Shown here in pieces: positions 17,728 to 27,327 of a DNA stretch of 64,000 nt. The stretch is taken from contig NZ_KB899042.1 in the NCBI RefSeq assembly GCF_000377985.1, positions 362,784-426,783 of the forward strand. Reading direction: 5' to 3'. The notes beneath the pieces were generated by a model. The model saw only the letters and a program-made list of their open reading frames with translations, did not search any database and had not been told where the DNA came from. Origin of the DNA: Sporolactobacillus vineae DSM 21990 = SL153. Lineage in GTDB: Bacteria > Bacillota > Bacilli > Bacillales > Sporolactobacillaceae. The position numbers and the translations under genes were made by a program. Each line of letters opens with the position of its first letter. Position 1 is the stretch's first letter.

Positions 17728-17801
17728 ATTATGTCTTTCAGTCTTGCCGGGGGATAAATCCTCCGGCAGATCAGGCAAACAACAGAAGGGATGACAGAGA
17801 C

Positions 17802-18962
17802 ATGTTTCTAGATCAGACGTATTTGTTTACTCCGGGGCCGACACCGATTCCAAATCGTGTCAATGCGGCAATGGCGCAGCCGATGATCGGTCATCGCAGC
17901 CCGGACTTTTCCGCTTTGTTCGAAGATGTAGCGAACCGGCTCAAACCGGTTTTCGGAACAACCCATCCTGTGCTCGCACTGACCAGCAGCGGCACTTCAG
18001 CGCTGGAAGCTGCTGTCGTCAACACCGTTTCTGAAGGTGACGAAGCCGTTGTCATCGTTGCCGGATCTTTCGGTGACCGGCTGGCATCGATTGCTGAGAA
18101 GTACGGCGTGCATGTCCATCGTCTGAACATCGAATGGGGCAAAGCCTGCGCGCCGGATCAGCTCGAAACATTTCTTGACGGACTGGCCGGCACTCAAATA
18201 AAAGCAGTGTTTGCGACGTTTAACGAAACCTCTACAGGTGTGCTGAATCCGATCCACGAACTCGGCGAAGTTGTCGGCTGCAGGACAGATGCCCTGTTTA
18301 TTGTCGACGGTGTCAGCTGCATCGGTGCTGTCCCGGTCGACATGGCCGCCGATCGGATTGATCTGCTCGTCACCAGTTCGCAGAAAGCACTGATGCTTCC
18401 CCCGGGACTCGCCTTCGTGGCCTTCAGCGACCGCGGGCTTCGTGCCATTCAGGAATGTACGGCACCGCGCTTTTATCTCGACCTGAACCGCTATGCGGCC
18501 TCCTTCGAAAAACAGAAGTCGACGCCGTTTACACCGGCCGTCTCTCTGCTGGCCGGCGCCCGTGAAGTCTGCACGATGATTGAAGAAGAAGGCTGGGAGA
18601 ATGTGATCCGTCGCCACCGTCTGCTCAGAGACATGATCCGCGCCGGGATCCGCGAACTCGGCCTCCCCCTCCTGACCAGTGAAGCGGATGCCTCTCCTAC
18701 GGTCACCGCAGTGAAACCGGAACAGATCGCAGCACCGGACATTCAGAAGGCGCTCAAGAAAGACTTCTCAATCACCATCGCCGGCGGCCAGAAGAAGCTC
18801 AAGGGAAAGATTTTCCGCATTGGCCATATGGGCTACTGCACGCCGTTCGATGTGCTTAAAGTACTGACTGCTCTGGAACTGACACTCGCAAAATTCGGAG
18901 CAGAACCGCGGCTGGGTGCCGCCGTAAAAAAAGCTGAGGAGGTCTGGATGAAAAATGCATAA
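17802..18962 (+). CDS. Class V aminotransferase, probable serine/phosphoserine aminotransferase
   Basis: A 386-residue PLP enzyme of the alanine-glyoxylate/serine-pyruvate aminotransferase branch: LFTPGPTPIP at the N-terminus, TSSGTSALEAAV for PLP phosphate, and PLP lysine about Lys195 in TSSQKALMLPPG. In many Firmicutes such a gene sits before serA and replaces serC. Context supports that here: it is behind a serine-type T-box and overlaps serA by 8 bp. The start is ATG 17802 (MFLDQTYLFTPGP) with AGAAGGG upstream; the open frame runs back through the T-box, which is not coding. Substrate assignment is inference. Confidence 0.85.
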   Translation: MFLDQTYLFTPGPTPIPNRVNAAMAQPMIGHRSPDFSALFEDVANRLKPVFGTTHPVLALTSSGTSALEAAVVNTVSEGDEAVVIVAGSFGDRLASIAEKYGVHVHRLNIEWGKACAPDQLETFLDGLAGTQIKAVFATFNETSTGVLNPIHELGEVVGCRTDALFIVDGVSCIGAVPVDMAADRIDLLVTSSQKALMLPPGLAFVAFSDRGLRAIQECTAPRFYLDLNRYAASFEKQKSTPFTPAVSLLAGAREVCTMIEEEGWENVIRRHRLLRDMIRAGIRELGLPLLTSEADASPTVTAVKPEQIAAPDIQKALKKDFSITIAGGQKKLKGKIFRIGHMGYCTPFDVLKVLTALELTLAKFGAEPRLGAAVKKAEEVWMKNA

Positions 18963-20559
18963 GGTCATCGTTACCGACGCGATCAGCGAAACGGGTCTTC
19001 ACGCACTGATCGGTAATCCCAATTTTGACGTGGTACAGAAAACCGGACTCTCGCCGGCGGAACTCATCGATGAGATTAAAGACTATGAGGCACTGATCGT
19101 CCGCAGCCGGACACAGGTAACCCGGGAAGTCATTGAAGCGGCCGCTCATCTGAAAGTCATTGCCCGCGCCGGTGTCGGCGTCGACAATATCGACATTGAA
19201 GCAGCTACGGAAAAGGGCGTGATCGTGATCAATGCCCCGGCAGGAAATACAATCGCCGCCACGGAACATACGATGGCAATGATGCTGGCGCTGGCCCGCA
19301 ATATCCCCCAGGCCTATCAGTCGCTGACTTCCGGACACTGGGACAGGAAGCTCTTTAAAGGCGTGGAACTGTATCAGAAAACACTCGGCATCGTCGGCAT
19401 GGGCCGGATCGGCAGTGAGGTTGCAAAGCGCGCCAAAGGATTCCGGATGAATATATTAGGCTACGACCCCTTTCTGACGGATGACCGGGCAAGAAAGATG
19501 GGGATTATTAAAGCAAGCCTGGAAACAATTGCCGAGCAGGCGGATTTCATTACGGTACATACCCCGCTCACGGCCGAAACACGCGGATTGATCGACGCAG
19601 ATTTTCTGGCAAAAACGAAGCGCGGTGTCCGGCTCGTTAACTGCGCGCGCGGCGGCATTATCGACGAAGAGGCACTGGTCGACGCTGTGAACAGCGGCCA
19701 CGTTGCCGGTGCGGCACTTGACGTATTCGTTCACGAGCCGCCGGAAAATCCCGGACTCACGCAGAACCCGAAGATCATCGTCACACCGCATCTGGGCGCT
19801 TCTACAGCCGAGGCGCAGGTAAAAGTTGCCCAGTCGGTCAGTGAAGAAATCGTCGGAATCTTTGAAACCGGCAGTGTGCAGCATGCCCTGAATCTGCCGC
19901 ATATCTCCGCCAGTGTCCAGCAGAAGATTCAGCCTTATCTCACGCTCAGTGAACAGATGGCCGAACTTCTGATGCAGGTTTTCCAGAAAGCCCCTGAGAA
20001 GATCAAGATCAACTATTACGGCGAACTCTTCCTGGAGGATACCGGACTGCTGACGCGGCAGATGATTAAGGCTCTGCTCTCCTACTATCTGGATTCGGCG
20101 ATTAACATCGTGAATGTCATGCAGGTACTGAAGGCACACGGTCTTGCCTACAGCGTTCAGAAAAATGCAGCACATAAAGGATTCACAAATTTCATCGAAC
20201 TCGAAATCGTAAACGGTGACGATACGGCGACTATTGCCTGCACCTATCTGCCGGGATTCGGCGGACGGATCGTCTCTATGAACGGTTACCGGCTCGATAT
20301 GGAACCGGAAAAATATTTGCTCTATATCAGTCACCTCGACGTTCCGGGTGTCATCGGCAAGGTCGGTTCCATCCTTGGAAAGAGCAACATTAATATCGGC
20401 AGCATGTACGTTGGCCGCCGTGCCGTCGGCGGACAGGCCGTCATGATCCTCACGGTCGATAAACCTGTTCCCCGCGATATTCGGCAGGAAGTCTTATCCA
20501 TAACCAATCTCAAGGATATTCAGTTTGCCGAAATCGATGTCCCTGAAGAACAGAACTGA
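18955..20559 (+). CDS. serA: D-3-phosphoglycerate dehydrogenase
   Basis: A 534-residue enzyme starting serine synthesis by NAD-dependent oxidation of 3-phosphoglycerate. Visible features: NAD motif GMGRIGSEVAKR (about 146-157), catalytic region CARGGIIDEEAL, TPHLGAST with the catalytic histidine, a long intervening domain, and a C-terminal ACT domain (LLYISHLDVPGVIGKVGSIL, about 455-530) for serine control. The length fits Bacillus SerA (525). It overlaps the preceding aminotransferase by 8 bp; AGGAGG lies 12 nt upstream. Confidence 0.96.
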   Translation: MHKVIVTDAISETGLHALIGNPNFDVVQKTGLSPAELIDEIKDYEALIVRSRTQVTREVIEAAAHLKVIARAGVGVDNIDIEAATEKGVIVINAPAGNTIAATEHTMAMMLALARNIPQAYQSLTSGHWDRKLFKGVELYQKTLGIVGMGRIGSEVAKRAKGFRMNILGYDPFLTDDRARKMGIIKASLETIAEQADFITVHTPLTAETRGLIDADFLAKTKRGVRLVNCARGGIIDEEALVDAVNSGHVAGAALDVFVHEPPENPGLTQNPKIIVTPHLGASTAEAQVKVAQSVSEEIVGIFETGSVQHALNLPHISASVQQKIQPYLTLSEQMAELLMQVFQKAPEKIKINYYGELFLEDTGLLTRQMIKALLSYYLDSAINIVNVMQVLKAHGLAYSVQKNAAHKGFTNFIELEIVNGDDTATIACTYLPGFGGRIVSMNGYRLDMEPEKYLLYISHLDVPGVIGKVGSILGKSNINIGSMYVGRRAVGGQAVMILTVDKPVPRDIRQEVLSITNLKDIQFAEIDVPEEQN

Positions 20560-20578
20560 ATCCTTTACAGGGATGACT

Positions 20579-20606
20579 AAGGCACCGCACATTGCGGTGC
20601 CTTTTT
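20579..20606 (+). terminator. Terminator after serA
   Basis: A perfect 10-bp stem AAGGCACCGC/GCGGTGCCTT with a 5-nt loop, ending in TTTTT. Confidence 0.9.
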
Positions 20607-20645
20607 GTATTCTGTAAGGTTGAAAAATGCGCTTCGAATTAAATG

Positions 20646-21797
20646 TCACGATTCCAGGATCAGTTTTTTGGCGAGTTCCGGAATATCTGCAACAGAATCC
20701 AGAATAAAATCGGCATGGTGTGCCTCCAGTTCCGCACGTGCCTTTTTGCTGGAAAGCCCTGTCAGAACACCGGCAAACCGGCAGCCGATCTGACGGGCGC
20801 AGAGCAGATCGGCCAGTGAATCGCCGACGATCAGTGTCTCTTCCCCATCCGGAAGAGGCTCCGGCTTTCTGGAAGTCAGTTTCCGCACATCGCTGTCTTT
20901 TCCATAATAAGACAGCAGGTATGTAAACGGATGCGGCTTGGCCAGCGGCGCTGCATCAAACTTCTTTTCTGCAGTAAGAACGTCATCTGCCGTCGCCATG
21001 TGGTTTTCATCCAGAAGTTCCAGCCAGTGAAGATAACCGAACGGCCGGTACGTCTCCAGATGCGGCCGGCCCGTAGCAATACCGATCTGAACGCCTTTTT
21101 CCCTCAGCATCCGGAACATCGCCCGGATCGTATCGGGATCGGCCAGCGTCACTTCTTCATTCATAAACCCTTTTTTCCCGGTCTGGACAGAGGGAATGCC
21201 GGTCGCCGGCAATACGTTGTCATCACCGATATACCACTCCTGCGATGCATGCTCGCCGATGTGCCATAGTTTGCTTTTCGGCTTAAATGGCGCGGTCTGA
21301 ACACCGAGGTAATGACCGGCAAGATCGTTCAGAAACAGAATCAGATCCTGACGGGTCGCCTTGGTTCCCGAATAATCTTTCAGCATCATGTCAAAATCAA
21401 TCGTCACCGGATGACTGTGGAACCATTCCCGCAGCTGATCCAGTGTCCCCCGGTCGATCGGCTTCTGCAAAAGTGCCGCCGCCTGCGCCTTCAACGGTTC
21501 CGGCAACTGGGCTGCCAGATGGATCAGCTGCACCGAAAAGGTAATATAAATCATGTCCCAGTTGGCATTCATCCCTCGTGATTTTAAAAAGTTCAGAACC
21601 CGATCATTACGGAATACGTTCTTACGTATTTCGGCAATCTCCTGATCACTGTACGTGGTCCGGAAGGAAGCATCACGTCCCAGACCAAGGTAATGGTTGC
21701 TGAGCAGCAGTTCCCGGACGGTGAGCGCCGAAGCATCGAAATAGCGCTCTTCACTCAGGAACACGCCGTCCACGTCAAAAAGAATGGTTTTAAGCAT
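20646..21797 (-). CDS. HAD-superfamily hydrolase with a long cap insertion
   Basis: A 383-residue protein. Motif I is FDVDG with Asp8 and Asp10 near the N-terminus, motif II is IGIATGRPH in the second half, and motif IV is LIVGDSLADLLCARQIGC near the C-terminus. Typical phosphatases of this type have 210-250 residues, so about 150 residues are inserted between motifs I and II. The cap is rich in hydrophobic residues and has no motif I recognise, so the substrate is unknown. ATG 21797 (MLKTILFDVDG) is preferred; a GTG three codons upstream is also possible. It converges on serA and the serA terminator lies between. Confidence 0.85.
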   Translation of the reverse strand: MLKTILFDVDGVFLSEERYFDASALTVRELLLSNHYLGLGRDASFRTTYSDQEIAEIRKNVFRNDRVLNFLKSRGMNANWDMIYITFSVQLIHLAAQLPEPLKAQAAALLQKPIDRGTLDQLREWFHSHPVTIDFDMMLKDYSGTKATRQDLILFLNDLAGHYLGVQTAPFKPKSKLWHIGEHASQEWYIGDDNVLPATGIPSVQTGKKGFMNEEVTLADPDTIRAMFRMLREKGVQIGIATGRPHLETYRPFGYLHWLELLDENHMATADDVLTAEKKFDAAPLAKPHPFTYLLSYYGKDSDVRKLTSRKPEPLPDGEETLIVGDSLADLLCARQIGCRFAGVLTGLSSKKARAELEAHHADFILDSVADIPELAKKLILES

Positions 21798-21872
21798 AAA
21801 TGTCACCGAATCTCCTGCTGTTTTCTAACCAGTTTACCATAGATCCTGTTTCACCGAAACCAGTTGCCGGTT

Positions 21873-22811
21873 TTACCTCTGTGACAGCCCGCGTCCGTTT
21901 TTCGCGATGATCGTCCAGTTCTGACCGCCGTTCTCCGTCAGGTAAGCATCGCCGTTTGCCGTAATCACCGTTGTTGTCTGCGGATACTTCGGATTCCGGG
22001 CAATCTGGACAAGCCGGTCGCCCTTTACTGTATCCAGATCGAGATTAATTTCCTTATTATATTGAGGCAGAATCGAGTAAAGCATCGTCTGGTTTCCATA
22101 GAGGCCGGCGAACAATGTGGTTTTTCCGCCTGGCCCGAATGACACGGCCGTGACGGATTTGCCTCTCAGAAACGCCTTAAAATGCACGCCCTGATCCTCG
22201 GTCACATATAACCCGGAATGCGTTGCCACCGCAAGAGTGCCGGACTTCTTCGGATCCGCGGCGAGCATCTGCGGCGCGCCCTGAACCCCTTTCAGGAATG
22301 TCCGGTTCCATGACTTTCCCAGGTTTTCCGAGGAATAGAGCTGCTTTCCGTTCAGGAAATAGAGATGACGTGTCGCATAAGCAGCGGTAAATAAGCCTGC
22401 GCGTGGCTGGGCAGGCAAACGGACGGAGGTGATGATCTTATTATTATCTGTGCGCAAAACTGCACGTTGATGCGTATTCAGTGTAAAAAAGCCGCCCTCA
22501 ACCGGCACGAGCTGAACCGCCCCCGGCAGCGAAACAGTCTTCGTTTTCCAGCGCCCCTTTTCATAGGCCGCGATGCCCTTGCCCGTACCGATCCGCAGCT
22601 GGTTCCCGTCTGAGGAATAGGCTGCGCCGAGTACTTTTCCGAAAGTTACACCGGCTTTATTCCCCTGATTTGCCGTGCGAACGGACTGAATCAGCCAGAT
22701 GATGAGCACGACCAGCAGAAGGATCAGACCGATCTTCGCAAGAAACAGCCAGAACAGCAGGGCAAAGCTCTTCCGGTCCGAATGGTCATGAGATGCATTG
22801 TTTTTTTCCAT
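21873..22811 (-). CDS. Membrane-anchored beta-propeller protein with Asp-box repeats
   Basis: A 312-residue protein with one N-terminal transmembrane segment (about residues 16-42, FALLFWLFLAKIGLILLLV) and an extracytoplasmic domain. The domain shows sortilin/BNR-like Asp-box words SSENLGKSW, VTEDQGVHF and LTENGGQNW at regular spacing, typical of a beta-propeller of the YCF48/sialidase fold. ATG 22811 is chosen because GGAG lies about 10 nt upstream; an in-frame start 13 codons earlier is less likely. I cannot name a function; a role as an envelope assembly or binding protein is a guess. Confidence 0.75.
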   Translation of the reverse strand: MEKNNASHDHSDRKSFALLFWLFLAKIGLILLLVVLIIWLIQSVRTANQGNKAGVTFGKVLGAAYSSDGNQLRIGTGKGIAAYEKGRWKTKTVSLPGAVQLVPVEGGFFTLNTHQRAVLRTDNNKIITSVRLPAQPRAGLFTAAYATRHLYFLNGKQLYSSENLGKSWNRTFLKGVQGAPQMLAADPKKSGTLAVATHSGLYVTEDQGVHFKAFLRGKSVTAVSFGPGGKTTLFAGLYGNQTMLYSILPQYNKEINLDLDTVKGDRLVQIARNPKYPQTTTVITANGDAYLTENGGQNWTIIAKNGRGLSQR

Positions 22812-22931
22812 ACGTGACAACTCCAAAACAAATTTTCTGTCTACGTTCATTTTAACGGTTACAGAGGGACAGGATCAATCCAGACGATCCGGACGGTCAT
22901 TTAAGTATATCCGGTCTTGGCTCTTCTTTTC

Positions 22932-23723
22932 TTATCTGCCGTCAAACAGATCAAACAGGCCGCCGATGCCGCCTTCGTCCTGCCTCTTTCCGGCTGGGTT
23001 GCCCGGCATCGCACTGAAGACGCGGCTCGCCAGGCGGCTGAACGGCAGAGACTGAACAAGCACTTTGCCCGGTCCGCGCAGGGTGGCGAAGAACAGCCCT
23101 TCCCCGCCGAACAGTGCCGTTTTTACCCCTCTGACGAATTCAATATCATAATCGGTTTCCTGAGTCAGCGCGACGAGACAGCCGGTATCGACTCTCAGTG
23201 TCTCGCCTGCTGCCAGATCGATTTCCTTGATCATCCCTCCGGCGTGGACAAACGCAAGGCCGTCCCCCTCCAGTTTCTGCATGATGAAGCCTTCACCGCC
23301 GAAGAAACCGGTACTCAGTTTTTTCTGAAAGGCAATGCCGACTGAAACCCCTTTTGCCGCGCACAGAAAGGCATCTTTCTGACAGATCATTTGTCCGCCG
23401 AGTGCACTGAGATCAAGCGGAATGATTTTTCCGGGATAAGGTGAAGCGAACGATACATGCTTCTTTCCGGACCCATTATTCGTGAATGCCGTCATGAACA
23501 GACTCTCGCCGGTCAGCAGCCGTTTCCCGGCACCAAACAGTTTGTCCATCAGCCCTCCGCTGCTGCTGCTGCCGTCGCCGAAAAGCGTCTCCATGCCGAT
23601 CCCTTCATCCATCATCATGAAGCTCCCCGCTTCAGCGATGACGGTTTCTCCAGGATCGAGCTCAACGGTAACAAACTGCATCTCCTGGCCTTCGATGCGG
23701 TAGTCAATGTCGTGATTATTCAT
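22932..23723 (-). CDS. AIM24/TIGR00266-family protein
   Basis: A 263-residue all-beta protein with family landmarks VELDPGETVIAEAGSFMMMDEGI near the N-terminus and FFGGEGFIMQKLEGDGLAFVHAGG in the middle, and a Gly-rich tail ending GGLFDLFDGR. These proteins are common in Bacillales; the biochemical function is not established. ATG 23723 has an excellent GCAGGAGGG ribosome site 8 nt upstream, whereas the frame extends 39 codons further up without one. Confidence 0.85.
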   Translation of the reverse strand: MNNHDIDYRIEGQEMQFVTVELDPGETVIAEAGSFMMMDEGIGMETLFGDGSSSSGGLMDKLFGAGKRLLTGESLFMTAFTNNGSGKKHVSFASPYPGKIIPLDLSALGGQMICQKDAFLCAAKGVSVGIAFQKKLSTGFFGGEGFIMQKLEGDGLAFVHAGGMIKEIDLAAGETLRVDTGCLVALTQETDYDIEFVRGVKTALFGGEGLFFATLRGPGKVLVQSLPFSRLASRVFSAMPGNPAGKRQDEGGIGGLFDLFDGR

Positions 23724-23895
23724 ATGCGTGCCCTCCTGCAGATCTTTTTTCCAGTGACAGATTGAGTATACCTGAAAATCATCAGAGCAGACAATCCGGT
23801 CCTCCCCCGGCTGTGAGTCACCAACTGCCGGGCGCCGCATAAACTACCTCCCGACCGGTTGATTTACCGAATCGAAACAGGGGAGGATGGTTCAT

Positions 23896-24483
23896 GTGCA
23901 CTGGATTGTCGTTATTTTAATCGGCATGGCATCAAGTCTGGATAATCTCGCCGTCGGGCTGAGTTACGGCGTGCAGGGGAAAAGAATTACCCGCTCCGCA
24001 AATGTCTGGATCGCGCTGACGGCCACACTGATTTCGCTGGCGGCGCTGATTGCCGGAAGACTGATCGGCTTTACCATACCTGAAAGTCTGGCCGGGCTTT
24101 GCGGCGGTTCACTGATCCTGCTGATCGGCATCGGTTCATTTGTAGAATCGATCAGACACCATCGTAAGTCATCAACCACCATTCCGGAAGCGGATACTGT
24201 GGATCGTGATCATAACAATCTGATCACGTCCGGAGAGGTGGTCTGGCTGAGTTTTGCACTTTCGTTCAATGCGCTTGGCACGGCATTCGGCGCCGGAGTT
24301 GGCGGGATGGATCCGCTTTCAGTATCGATCTTCATCGGACTGCTTTCTTATCTGTCCATTGCCGCCGGCCAATGGATGGGTCTGAAAAGCATCCGTACCC
24401 AGCTGGGATCTGTCTCAGAAGTCGCCGCATCGATCCTGTTGATTGCCATCGGACTGTTCACCATGCTGTCTCTGCCCTTCTAA
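23896..24483 (+). CDS. MntP/YtaF-type membrane protein
   Basis: A protein of about 195 residues with six predicted membrane segments in two repeated halves. Each half carries the family word: SSLDNLAVGLSYG near the N-terminus and LSFALSFNALGTAFGAGVGG in the second half, with an acidic central loop (TVDRDHNN). The family includes the manganese exporter MntP and the sporulation membrane protein YtaF; the N-terminal SSLDNLAVG word and length suggest YtaF. I place the start at GTG 23896 because GGGGAGG lies 9 nt before it; ATG 23887 directly follows that ribosome site and is too close. Confidence 0.8.
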   Translation: MHWIVVILIGMASSLDNLAVGLSYGVQGKRITRSANVWIALTATLISLAALIAGRLIGFTIPESLAGLCGGSLILLIGIGSFVESIRHHRKSSTTIPEADTVDRDHNNLITSGEVVWLSFALSFNALGTAFGAGVGGMDPLSVSIFIGLLSYLSIAAGQWMGLKSIRTQLGSVSEVAASILLIAIGLFTMLSLPF

Positions 24484-24508
24484 GCGGGCACCTTCACGAC
24501 CACCGCAC

Positions 24509-24555
24509 AAAAAAACTGCCCCGCAGCCATGAAACAGCCGACAGGACAGTTTTTA
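24509..24555. terminator. Bidirectional terminator between ytaF-like gene and alsD
   Basis: AAACTGCCC and GGACAGTTT arms (one mismatch) are flanked by an A-run on the left and TTTTT on the right, serving convergent transcripts. Confidence 0.6.
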
Positions 24556-24579
24556 CATTCAAAAAACCAGATTGAGGGA

Positions 24580-25308
24580 TTAGCCTTCTGTGACTTTGAT
24601 CTCTTTTTCAAGATTGCCGCGCGACAGATTGGCATTCAAAAAAGCCGCAGTATCCGGAGTATAAAGGCTCTGGTGCGTCTTCCGGTCAATCTGGAGGGTT
24701 CCGTGGTCGAGCACATAATCGAGCACGTGCCCGCCACCGGTCCGTTCCTCATCAATGAAATGGAAGTGGTAGCCGGCAACCGCGATACCCTGGGCAAAAA
24801 CCGGTGTCCAGAAACCGACGATCGTCCCTTTAAGGTTTTCAAAATGGAATACCGGCTGCGTTTTCACGGCTTCGGTCATCGGCACCGGTTTATCCTGCCA
24901 TGCCACGGTCCGGGTGCTGACTTCCTTAAAGACGCCGTCGATCCGGTATGCATAGAAGAGATTGTCGCTCGGTACCAGTTTATGCAGTTCTTTCTCGAAA
25001 TCTTCCTTGCCGATCGGTCGGTCAAAAGTTTTTGTCATCTGCGGGCGAAAATAGGTGAGTGAGCAAAACGGCGTCCGGTTCTTGTTGGTCAGCGGCGTCG
25101 CGGTACCATCACCGCGCAGCTGATAAAACTGGTTGTCAAAACCGATCATTTCTCCGTCCAGGTGATCGAACGTGCCGATACCGAAATCGCCGTGCTCTTT
25201 GATCTCATCAAAATTCATCGCACCGTCGTAAACACCGGCCAGAAGCGAGGTCATTGTCGACAACTGGAAAACAGCGCCGGTGTCTTTCTCATTTGCTTCA
25301 TTTGCCAT
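24580..25308 (-). CDS. alsD: Alpha-acetolactate decarboxylase
   Basis: A 242-residue enzyme that converts acetolactate to acetoin. It shows the family sequence FQLSTMTSLLAGVYDG near the N-terminus and the zinc-binding histidine region GYHFHFIDEERTGGGHVLDY (His-x-His and the later His) near residues 185-204. It follows alsS by 54 bp on the same strand, giving the alsSD operon for pH-neutral overflow of pyruvate. Confidence 0.95.
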   Translation of the reverse strand: MANEANEKDTGAVFQLSTMTSLLAGVYDGAMNFDEIKEHGDFGIGTFDHLDGEMIGFDNQFYQLRGDGTATPLTNKNRTPFCSLTYFRPQMTKTFDRPIGKEDFEKELHKLVPSDNLFYAYRIDGVFKEVSTRTVAWQDKPVPMTEAVKTQPVFHFENLKGTIVGFWTPVFAQGIAVAGYHFHFIDEERTGGGHVLDYVLDHGTLQIDRKTHQSLYTPDTAAFLNANLSRGNLEKEIKVTEG

Positions 25309-25362
25309 AATTGAAACTCCCTTTCACTCTTTAACAGACTTGATGACGACTGCAAAAACGCA

Positions 25363-27054
25363 TCAGTTCAGCTGGTTCGGAATCAGTGTCTTTCCTAAAG
25401 CCACGTTATCACTGTAATCGACGGGTACATCAATAATCACCGGTCCGTCTTTGACGGCCAGCGCCTCACGCAGAACAGATTCCAGTTCATCCGGATGATT
25501 GACCCGCATGCCCCTGGCGCCGAAAGCCTCGGCATATTTCACAACATCGATGCTGCCAAAATCAACACCGGAAGTCCGGTTATATTTCAGTTTCTGCTGG
25601 AAGCCGACCATATCGTAAGTACCGTCGCGCCAGACAATATGCACAATCGGCAGTTTCAGGCGAACCGCTGTCTCAAGTTCCATCGCAGAGAAGAGGAACC
25701 CGCCGTCACCGGACATTGAGATCGTCTTCGCATGATTGTGAATCAGGCTGGCCGCCATGGCCCATGGCAGTGCAACGCCAAGCGTCTGCATGCCGTTGCT
25801 GAACAGCAGCGTCTTCGGTTCATAAGAACGGAAATGGCGTGCCATCCAGATATAATGAGATCCGACGTCACAGGTGACTGTGGTATCGTCGCTGATCAGG
25901 CTGCGCAAAGTGTGGATGAGACTGAGTGGATGAACCCGATTTCCTTTTGTCTCTTTCGGCGGTTCATCGCGTGAATCCAGTTTCCGGCGCATCTCATCCA
26001 GAAAGTTGAGATGCTCGGCATCGAGATTCAACCCGCCGAGTTTTTCCTTGATCCGGCCGACGGTTGCCGGAATATCACCGACCAGCTCAATCGAAGGCTG
26101 GTAATAATGGTCGATATCCGCACGGACTTCATCCAGATGGATGATTTGCCGTTTCCCGTTCTTGTTCCAGAACTTCGGATCGTACTCCACGGCGTCATAA
26201 CCGATCGTCAGGATCACATCCGCTTTCTCCAGTAACAGGTCGCCCGGCTGGTTGCGGAACAGCCCCACACGGCCGAAGAAGTGATCCTCCATATCGCGTG
26301 GAATCAGCCCGGCAGCCTGAAATGTTTCAACAACCGGAAAAGACAGTTTCTTCAATAAAGAGCGTACCGCTTTCACCACCGAAAAACGATTGGCTCTCAT
26401 CCCGGCCAGAATGACCGGCATTTTCGCATGCTGCAGCGCGTCAACGGCTCGGTCAATCGAAGCTTCGGAAGCGGTTCCCAGAACCGGGCTTTCCAGCGGT
26501 CCGAGTGCACCGACTTCTGTCTTCGTCGTCAGCACATCCTGGGGGAAACTGACGATGGCCGCACCGGCTTCGGTGGACTCTGCGGCACGAAATGCATTTG
26601 TCACGACTTCAGGGACGTTCTTCGGATCGACCACTTCCGCGCTGAATTTGGTGATCGGCTGGAACAGGGCTGCGTTATCCATCGACTGATGGGTCCGCTT
26701 CAATCTGTCCGCGCGGGGCACCGCACCGGCCAGCGCGACAACCGGATCATTCTCCACATTGGCCGTGGATAATCCGGTTGCCAGATTTGAAGCACCCGGG
26801 CCGGAAGTGACGAGCACAACACCCGGTTTACATGTAATTCTGCCGACAGCAGCAGCCATAAATGCAGCATTCTGCTCATGACGGCAGACAATCAGTTCCG
26901 GTCCGCGGTCCTTCAGCACATCATAGATGGCATCGATCTTGGCCCCCGGGATACCGAAAATATATTTTACACCTTGTTTGATCAGACAATCGACAACGAG
27001 TTCCGCACCGCTTGAAAGTACTTTTTCCTTTGGATCTTTCTCAATACGGCTCAC
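25363..27054 (-). CDS. alsS: Catabolic acetolactate synthase
   Basis: A 563-residue ThDP enzyme joining two pyruvates to acetolactate. The N-terminal glutamate motif is [12 protein letters not shown], and the ThDP/Mg motif [16 protein letters not shown] lies near residue 445. It resembles Bacillus AlsS and lacks a separate small regulatory subunit next to it, unlike biosynthetic ilvBN. It starts with GTG 27054 preceded by AGGGAGTG. The divergent alsR gene and the repeat-containing intergenic region indicate AlsR control. Confidence 0.95.
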   Translation of the reverse strand: MSRIEKDPKEKVLSSGAELVVDCLIKQGVKYIFGIPGAKIDAIYDVLKDRGPELIVCRHEQNAAFMAAAVGRITCKPGVVLVTSGPGASNLATGLSTANVENDPVVALAGAVPRADRLKRTHQSMDNAALFQPITKFSAEVVDPKNVPEVVTNAFRAAESTEAGAAIVSFPQDVLTTKTEVGALGPLESPVLGTASEASIDRAVDALQHAKMPVILAGMRANRFSVVKAVRSLLKKLSFPVVETFQAAGLIPRDMEDHFFGRVGLFRNQPGDLLLEKADVILTIGYDAVEYDPKFWNKNGKRQIIHLDEVRADIDHYYQPSIELVGDIPATVGRIKEKLGGLNLDAEHLNFLDEMRRKLDSRDEPPKETKGNRVHPLSLIHTLRSLISDDTTVTCDVGSHYIWMARHFRSYEPKTLLFSNGMQTLGVALPWAMAASLIHNHAKTISMSGDGGFLFSAMELETAVRLKLPIVHIVWRDGTYDMVGFQQKLKYNRTSGVDFGSIDVVKYAEAFGARGMRVNHPDELESVLREALAVKDGPVIIDVPVDYSDNVALGKTLIPNQLN

Positions 27055-27225
27055 ACTTTTTCACTCCCTATAAATGTTTGGCAAACAGGATTGAGTTTAG
27101 CGTTAGCAGGACGTTCAGCAGAGATACATGAAATGCTGAAGTCGAACGTCCGGCCAGTCATCCGGATGATCTGGTGATTCAGTTCTGTTGATAAGAATAG
27201 TTTACAACGCGGGGGTTTCAGTGTG

Positions 27226-27268
27226 AAATATATTATTGAGCACTGTGTCATACATAAAATATATTATT
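27226..27268. promoter_or_regulatory. Twin direct repeats in the alsS-alsR intergenic region
   Basis: AAATATATTATT occurs perfectly twice, at 27226-27237 and 27257-27268, a 31-bp period (about three helical turns). The repeats lie between the divergent alsS and alsR starts and the second touches the alsR -35 element, so they are candidate AlsR binding sites. Confidence 0.5.
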
Positions 27269-27296
27269 TGAATTCATCAGCGCTGACCCATATAAT
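27268..27296 (+). promoter_or_regulatory. alsR promoter
   Basis: TTGAAT (27268-27273), 17-bp spacer, perfect TATAAT (27291-27296); RNA start near 27303, 25 nt before the alsR ATG. Confidence 0.7.
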
Positions 27297-27327
27297 GAAC
27301 CTATCATGGTTTCGGGGAGATCTCATA

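Noticed and set aside
17547..17801. 85-residue N-terminal extension of the class V aminotransferase
   Set aside because: It would translate the T-box and its terminator; family proteins start at MFLDQTYLFTPGP.
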